A DNA stretch of 64,000 nucleotides. Source: Spyradocola merdavium. Its GTDB lineage: Bacteria; Bacillota; Clostridia; Christensenellales; UBA1750. The stretch lies in NCBI GenBank assembly GCA_018711265.1, contig DVIM01000067.1:1-64000 (forward strand). Reading direction: 5' to 3'. Both the position numbers and the translations under genes were made by a program. Numbering within the stretch: the first letter of the stretch is position 1; each line of letters starts with the position of its first letter. Under the pieces are notes generated by a model, which had not been told where the DNA came from, did no database searches, and worked only from the letters and a program-made list of their open reading frames with translations. Shown in pieces: positions 59,442 through 64,000 of this stretch.

Positions 59442-60374
59442 TCAGAAAAGGCCGGTCTGCCCCGTGCGGTAGGAGGGGGCGGGCGCGTCGCGCACCACAT
59501 CCACGGCCGGGTCCACGCGGCCGAGGAGCAGGGGCGAGTCCGGGTCGTGCAGGGCGGCCTGGCGGTCGACCGCGCGGCCGTGGTTCGCGTAGCAGTAGGC
59601 GCAGCCGTGCAGGCAGGAGTCGTAGGCGCCGATGTCCACGCTCGCGGCGCAGCCGCAGGCCGGGCGCTGGTTGCGGTCCCGGGGAACCCGCAGCGCCTCG
59701 CCCGTGAGGCGCGCAAAGCGCGCGGGGTCGACGCAGTGCGCGCGCTCGACGCCGAGGGCGGACAGGTCCGCCGCCTCGGCGCAGGCTTGCACGGACATGC
59801 CGTGCGCCCGCGCGATGGGGACGAGGCGGCGCAGCAGCGCCTGCGCGGACTCGGGCGCGGGGCGGTACAGGCCCAGGTCGCGCTCGGCGCGGGCCGTGCA
59901 GCGGTAGGAGTCCAGGAAGCTCACGATGCACGCATCCGTGGACCCCTCCAGCTGCGACGCGAGGTCCGCAAAGCGCGCGACATGCGTTTCCAGGGAGTAG
60001 GCGGCGCTGAACAGGATGGGGTCGTACCGCCAGACGAGGCGCGCGGGGCCCAGCCGCGCGGCGAGTTCGCGGAAGGCGGCAAGGATTTCCGCCTTGGGCG
60101 GGAGGCCGGGCTCCAGGTCCCGGCCGTAGGCCGTGACCGTGCACTGAATATAGAAGGGAATGCGCGCAAGCGCCGCCGGGAGCTGCAGGAGGGGGATCGG
60201 GTTTTTCGTCCACAGGACCATGCCGTCCACGGCCTGCGGGCGCAGATCCACGCGGGAGACGCTGTGCGGGTTGTGCGGGTTGCGCACGAGGCAGAAGCCC
60301 TCCTGCAGCCGGCGGCTCAGCCAGGGGAGGTAGAGGGCGGGGATGTCCGTCCTGCGGCTGGCGCTGACGATCAT
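59442..60374 (-). CDS. DUF1848 protein
   Basis: A 310-residue DUF1848 protein. The front SASRRTDIPALY is the family start, and the C-terminal cysteine cluster CGCAASVDIGAYDSC with CAYCYAN resembles an iron-sulfur site. The family probably binds a cluster; its reaction is unknown to me. Its start overlaps the LysR gene end by four bases, so the two are coupled. Confidence 0.85.
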   Translation of the reverse strand: MIVSASRRTDIPALYLPWLSRRLQEGFCLVRNPHNPHSVSRVDLRPQAVDGMVLWTKNPIPLLQLPAALARIPFYIQCTVTAYGRDLEPGLPPKAEILAAFRELAARLGPARLVWRYDPILFSAAYSLETHVARFADLASQLEGSTDACIVSFLDSYRCTARAERDLGLYRPAPESAQALLRRLVPIARAHGMSVQACAEAADLSALGVERAHCVDPARFARLTGEALRVPRDRNQRPACGCAASVDIGAYDSCLHGCAYCYANHGRAVDRQAALHDPDSPLLLGRVDPAVDVVRDAPAPSYRTGQTGLF

Positions 60375-61270
60375 TGCGCGCCCACCTCCTCGACGACCCG
60401 CAGCTCCTCCCGCGCGATGGCGAGAAAGCGGCGCACCACGGGCGAGGAGCTGCTCTTCAAATAGGCGCCGAACGGGATGAGCGGGAAGCCCCGCAGCGGA
60501 ATGCAGCGCAGGCCCGGCTCCTCCAAGGTGGGGAGGTAGGGGAAGACGGAAAACCCCAGCCCCGCCTTGATCATCGCGATGCAGCCGTCGTAGCCCTCGG
60601 AGACGTAGACCTCGGCCGCCGGCCGTCCTGCGGCGGCCCGGAAGTGCAGGTGCAGCAGGGCGTCCGGCTCGCGGTAGGGGCCGCAGAGAATCATGCTACC
60701 GGTCAGGTCCTCCTCCTCCACCCACTCGCGCCCGGCGAGCGGGTGGTTTTCGTCGCAGAGGCAGACCACCGGGCACCGGCAGAGCTCCTCGTAGAGGCCG
60801 GAGAAGGAGGCGGGGTGCTGCTCGTTGTAAAAGCCGAGCAGCGCGTGCAGCGTCTCGTTTTCCAGCAGGCCCTGCAGCGCGTGCGCGGGCGCGATGCGCA
60901 GGTTCGGCCGCAGCGTCGGAAACTCCTCGTGCAGCCGGCGGAGCATGGGGGGAACCAGGTCCAGCTCGTGGTGGTTGTGGCAGCCCAGGCCGAGGAAGAC
61001 CGCGTTCTGCGCCTGCGGCTCGTTGAGCCGCGTGCGCGCGGATTTTGCGATGCGCAGGATCGCGGACGCGTCGCCGATGAACTGCATCCCCGCGCGCGTG
61101 AGGGCCACGCTTTTGCTCGTGCGCGTGAAGAGCTGCACGCCGAGCTCCTCCTCCAGGGAGCGGATCTGGTGGCTGACGGCCGGCTGCGTCAGCGCCACGC
61201 TCTCGGCGGCCTTGGAGAAGTTCAGGTTCTGCGCCACGGCCAGGAAGCACTCCAGCTGCGTCGTATTCAT
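60371..61270 (-). CDS. LysR family regulator
   Basis: The 299-residue protein starts with the LysR winged helix (MNTTQLECFLAVAQNLNFSKA, then VALTQPAVSHQIRSLEEELG) and has a periplasmic-binding-type effector domain. It heads an operon with the DUF1848 gene and is divergent from the marR-ABC operon. AAAAGGAG precedes the ATG. A TTGACA at 61320-61315 could be its -35. Confidence 0.92.
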   Translation of the reverse strand: MNTTQLECFLAVAQNLNFSKAAESVALTQPAVSHQIRSLEEELGVQLFTRTSKSVALTRAGMQFIGDASAILRIAKSARTRLNEPQAQNAVFLGLGCHNHHELDLVPPMLRRLHEEFPTLRPNLRIAPAHALQGLLENETLHALLGFYNEQHPASFSGLYEELCRCPVVCLCDENHPLAGREWVEEEDLTGSMILCGPYREPDALLHLHFRAAAGRPAAEVYVSEGYDGCIAMIKAGLGFSVFPYLPTLEEPGLRCIPLRGFPLIPFGAYLKSSSSPVVRRFLAIAREELRVVEEVGAQ

Positions 61271-61297
61271 GCAATCGCTCCTTTTGTTAGAAAAGAA

Positions 61298-61368
61298 TTG
61301 AAAAGTAAATTGATTGTCAACGATAAAAATCCTTTATCAACTATAACAGAAATCAATTTCACTTTCAA
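61298..61368. promoter_or_regulatory. Nested dyads between the LysR and MarR genes
   Basis: An 18-bp imperfect inverted repeat (61298-61315 with 61351-61368, 15 matches; perfect core AAATTGATT / AATCAATTT) encloses GATAAA-N5-TTTATC near 61322-61338, which fits the LysR T-N11-A pattern. The stretch is A+T rich. It is the likely shared operator. Confidence 0.6.
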
Positions 61369-61437
61369 GCCAAATTGTTGTAGGATAATGGAGGTCAACG
61401 GTTCGGAAGCGAACAGTAAGGAAGCGAGGTGAGAAGC

Positions 61438-61941
61438 ATGGAAATGACAGCCGGCGACATTCTGCGGAACACAAAGAAGATCAACATCGCCCTTGACACC
61501 TATCTGAACGAGCGCCTGGCGTCCACGGATCTCACGGCGGCGCAGGGAAATGTGCTGTTCTTCATTCTGGAGCATTCCGGCGTGCATTCCACGCGCATCC
61601 ACAAGCAGCTGGGGATTTCCCGGGGCACGGTTTCGGGCCTCATCAAGAAGCTGCGGGAAAAGGGCTACGTCAGCTTCTCCAGCTGTGACACGGACGACAG
61701 GCAGAAGCCCATCCTGGTCACGGAGAAGGCCGACGCCCTGCGGGAGGCGCTGAGCGGTTGGCAGCGGGAGCTGGAGGAGATGGTCTTCCGCGACTTTACT
61801 CCGGAGGAGCGGGCGGCCCTGGGGCGCCTGCAGGAGAAGATGCTGCGCAACATCTCTCCGGCGATTGCGCGCGTAAAAAAAGAAAGAGAAAAGGAGGGAC
61901 CCACCCATGAAGTCCATTTTGGCGCAGGTCAAGCAGTATAA
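61438..61941 (+). CDS. MarR family regulator
   Basis: The 167-residue protein has the MarR winged helix (IHKQLGISRGTVSGLIKKLR, then EKGYVSFSSCDTDDRQKPILVTEK). It overlaps the ABC gene by 35 bases, the typical arrangement of a MarR repressor of a multidrug exporter. ATG 61438 was chosen over GTG 61429 because GAGGTGAG is correctly spaced. Confidence 0.92.
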   Translation: MEMTAGDILRNTKKINIALDTYLNERLASTDLTAAQGNVLFFILEHSGVHSTRIHKQLGISRGTVSGLIKKLREKGYVSFSSCDTDDRQKPILVTEKADALREALSGWQRELEEMVFRDFTPEERAALGRLQEKMLRNISPAIARVKKEREKEGPTHEVHFGAGQAV

Positions 61942-63658
61942 AAGGGACTCCATCCTCACCCCCATCTTCACCGCTTTGGAGGTGCTCATGGAGGTGCTGC
62001 TGCCCTATGCCACCGCATTGATCATCGACCAGGGCATCCAGCAGAGCGACTTTAACAAGGTCCTGCTCTACGGCGGGCTGATGCTGGTGATGGCGAGCCT
62101 CAGCCTGACGTTCGGCGCGCTGGCCGGCAAATACGGCGCGAGCGCCTCGTCCGGCCTTGCATGCAACCTTCGCCAGGCGATTTACGACAACATCCAGCGG
62201 TTTTCCTTCTCGAACATCGACAAGTTCAGCACGGCGGGCCTCATCACCCGCATGACCACGGACGTCACCAACGTGCAGAACGCGTACCAGATGTGCCTGC
62301 GCATCGCGGTGCGCGCGCCGCTGATGCTGGTCAGCTCGATGGTGATGAGCTTCATCATCAGCCCGCGCCTGAGCTCCATGTTCCTGATTGCGATCTTTTT
62401 CCTGGCGGTCGTGCTGGGCCTGATCATGATCTTTGCCACCAAGGTGTTCAACGTCATGTTCAAGAAGTACGACGCGCTCAACGCCTCCATCCAGGAGAAC
62501 GTCTCGGCCATCCGCGTCGTCAAGGCCTACGTCCGCGAGGAACACGAGGACGAGAAGTTCAAGAAGGCCTCCGGCGACATTTACAACCTCTCGGTCAAGG
62601 CGGAGAGCCTGCTGGCCTTCAACGGCCCGGTCATGATGCTGGTCATCTATTCCTGCATCATCCTCATCGCCTGGGTGGGCGCGCAGCTCATCGTGGGCGG
62701 CGAGATGTCCACGGGCAACCTGACTTCGCTGTTCAGCTACGTCATGTCCATCATGATGTCGCTGATGATGCTGTCCATGATCATCGTCATGATCACCATG
62801 AGCCTGGCCAGCATCCGCCGCATCTCCGAGGTGCTGGACGAGAAGAGCGACCTGCACAACCCCGAAAACCCCATCGAGGTCGTCGCCGACGGCAGCATCG
62901 ACTTTGACAACGTGGACTTTGCCTACAAGCACGGCAGCGGCAACAATACGCTCAGCGACATCAACCTGCACATCCGCTCGGGCGAGACCGTCGGCATCAT
63001 CGGCGGCACGGGCAGCGGCAAGACGAGCCTGGTCAACCTCATCAGCCGCCTGTACGACGTCAGCTCCGGGTCCGTGCGCGTGGGCGGACACGACGTGCGC
63101 GAGTACGATATGGAAGCCCTGCGCAACCAGGTCTCCGTCGTGCTGCAGAAGAACGTCCTGTTCTCCGGCACGATCCTGGACAACCTGCGCTGGGGCGACG
63201 AAAACGCCACCGAGGAGGAGTGCATCGCGGCCTGCCGCGCGGCCTGCGCGGACGAGTTCATCGAGCGCTTCCCGGATAAGTACAACACCTGGATCGAGCA
63301 GGGCGGCACCAACGTCTCCGGCGGCCAGAAGCAGCGCCTATGCATCGCCCGCGCGCTGCTGAAAAAGCCCAAGATCCTGATCCTGGACGACTCCACCAGC
63401 GCCGTGGACACCGCGACCGACGCCAAGATCCGCAAGGCGTTCGCCGAGAGCATTCCCGGCACGACCAAGATCATCATCGCCCAGCGCATCTCCAGCGTGC
63501 AGGACGCGGATCGAATCCTGGTGCTGGACAATGGCCGCATCAATGCCTTCGATACGCACGAGAATCTGCTCGCCAACAATGAAATCTACCGCGAGATCTA
63601 TGAGTCGCAGATCAAGGGCGGCGGCGACTTTGACAACCCCGGAAGGGAGGGTGCGTAA
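61907..63658 (+). CDS. ABC exporter half-transporter, first subunit
   Basis: The 583-residue protein fuses a six-helix membrane domain (about residues 1-320) to an ATPase. Walker A is GGTGSGKTS near residue 366, the signature VSGGQ near 471, and Walker B is LILDDSTSAVD near 492. The usual catalytic glutamate after Walker B is aspartate, a mark of the degenerate half in heterodimeric exporters such as BmrCD or LmrCD. The partner gene follows 2 bases after the stop. Confidence 0.92.
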   Translation: MKSILAQVKQYKRDSILTPIFTALEVLMEVLLPYATALIIDQGIQQSDFNKVLLYGGLMLVMASLSLTFGALAGKYGASASSGLACNLRQAIYDNIQRFSFSNIDKFSTAGLITRMTTDVTNVQNAYQMCLRIAVRAPLMLVSSMVMSFIISPRLSSMFLIAIFFLAVVLGLIMIFATKVFNVMFKKYDALNASIQENVSAIRVVKAYVREEHEDEKFKKASGDIYNLSVKAESLLAFNGPVMMLVIYSCIILIAWVGAQLIVGGEMSTGNLTSLFSYVMSIMMSLMMLSMIIVMITMSLASIRRISEVLDEKSDLHNPENPIEVVADGSIDFDNVDFAYKHGSGNNTLSDINLHIRSGETVGIIGGTGSGKTSLVNLISRLYDVSSGSVRVGGHDVREYDMEALRNQVSVVLQKNVLFSGTILDNLRWGDENATEEECIAACRAACADEFIERFPDKYNTWIEQGGTNVSGGQKQRLCIARALLKKPKILILDDSTSAVDTATDAKIRKAFAESIPGTTKIIIAQRISSVQDADRILVLDNGRINAFDTHENLLANNEIYREIYESQIKGGGDFDNPGREGA

Positions 63659-63660
63659 CC

Positions 63661-64000
63661 ATGCAGAGAGCACGCAGCAAGGACGGCAAGCGCGTCTCCC
63701 CCAAGGAGGCCATCGCCACGATCAAGCGCCTGCTGGGCTACATGTTCCGGTACTATAAGTTTCACCTGCTCATTGTGGCGGCCTGTATTCTGATTTCCGC
63801 ATTTACGACGGTGCAGGGCACGCTGTTCTCCCAGTCCCTTGTGGACGACTACATCCTGCCCATGGTTTCCAGCCAGAGCCCGGACTTTGGCCCCCTGGCC
63901 GGGGCGCTGGTGCGGCTGGGCGTCCTGTTCGGCATCGGCATCGTGTGCAACTACGCCTACAACCGCATCATGGTCAACGTCACCCAGGGCACGATGAAGC
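63661..64000 (+). CDS. ABC exporter half-transporter, second subunit (partial)
   Basis: The frame runs off the window end after 113 codons. The first part is a cytoplasmic stretch, then membrane helices (FHLLIVAACILISAFTTVQ near residue 33; LVRLGVLFGIGIVCNYAYN near 84), as in ABC exporters. It should supply the intact catalytic site to its partner. Its ATPase domain lies outside the window. Confidence 0.88.
   Translation, partial: MQRARSKDGKRVSPKEAIATIKRLLGYMFRYYKFHLLIVAACILISAFTTVQGTLFSQSLVDDYILPMVSSQSPDFGPLAGALVRLGVLFGIGIVCNYAYNRIMVNVTQGTMK

Noticed and set aside
1..64000. tRNA, rRNA, CRISPR arrays and complete insertion sequences
   Set aside because: No cloverleaf-type sequence, direct-repeat array or transposase gene was seen anywhere in the window.

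Overview
The window is one contiguous piece of a high-G+C chromosome (by eye roughly 60-65%) from a bacterium of the class Clostridia. The evidence is the gene order (plsX-acpP-rnc-smc-ftsY, ylxM-ffh-rpsP-khpA-rimM-trmD-rplS-ylqF-rnhB, dprA-topA-trmFO-hslVU), the spore genes (ylbJ, sigK), the pta-ackA acetate pathway, ribonuclease J, and strong Shine-Dalgarno sequences with SigA-type promoters (TTGACA, 17 bp, TATAAT). It is a spore former or descends from one. I cannot name the genus; Christensenellales- or Oscillospirales-like lineages would fit. I saw no rRNA, tRNA or CRISPR array.

Layout. 1-700: biotin transporter gene bioY (minus strand) behind a textbook BirA operator. 800-7210: the F1Fo ATP synthase operon (I, B, E, F, a delta/alpha fusion, G, D, C) closed by a perfect terminator. 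7210-11140: a carboxylesterase, alanine racemase, 5-formyl-THF cyclo-ligase and a membrane protein. 11280-16310: rsmD, coaD, a coiled-coil gene, ylbJ, a patatin-like protein and tmcAL. 16370-19650: pta, ackA, yceD, rpmF. 19680-27150: a HAD phosphatase, then plsX, acpP, rnc, smc, ftsY. 27148-33850: a dead acetyltransferase gene, then the SRP, ribosome-maturation and RNase HII run. 33866-38025: a very large double GT-C glycosyltransferase with a GtrA partner. 38057-46786: comM, dprA, topA, an unknown gene, trmFO, hslV, hslU. 46787-47779: a foreign insertion remnant containing an A+T-rich gene and hairpin-rich DNA. 47780-55706: a membrane-anchored XRE regulator, rnj, ylbF, mltG, a U32 peptidase, a Crp-like regulator and a CNNM/CorC-type protein with an unusual leader. 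55756-64000: pth2, a duplicated-domain lipoprotein, a NUDIX-GNAT fusion, sigK, a DUF1848 protein, LysR, and a MarR regulator with a heterodimeric ABC exporter whose second half runs off the end.

Functionally, most of the window is housekeeping: energy conservation (ATP synthase plus acetate kinase), phospholipid precursor synthesis, chromosome segregation, protein targeting and ribosome assembly. Two points stand out. The ATP synthase has no separate delta subunit; the C-terminal part of delta is fused to the front of alpha, which raises a stoichiometry problem because alpha is present three times and delta normally once. The CNNM/CorC-type gene is preceded by a SigA promoter, an aspartate-rich 18-codon reading frame and a 17-bp terminator stem that begins at the stop codon of that frame, which looks like a leader-peptide attenuator.

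All calls come from reading the sequence and family knowledge; no searches or folding programs were run. Starts were set by Shine-Dalgarno spacing where several were possible. Long open frames antisense to real genes are common here because of the G+C content and were left out.
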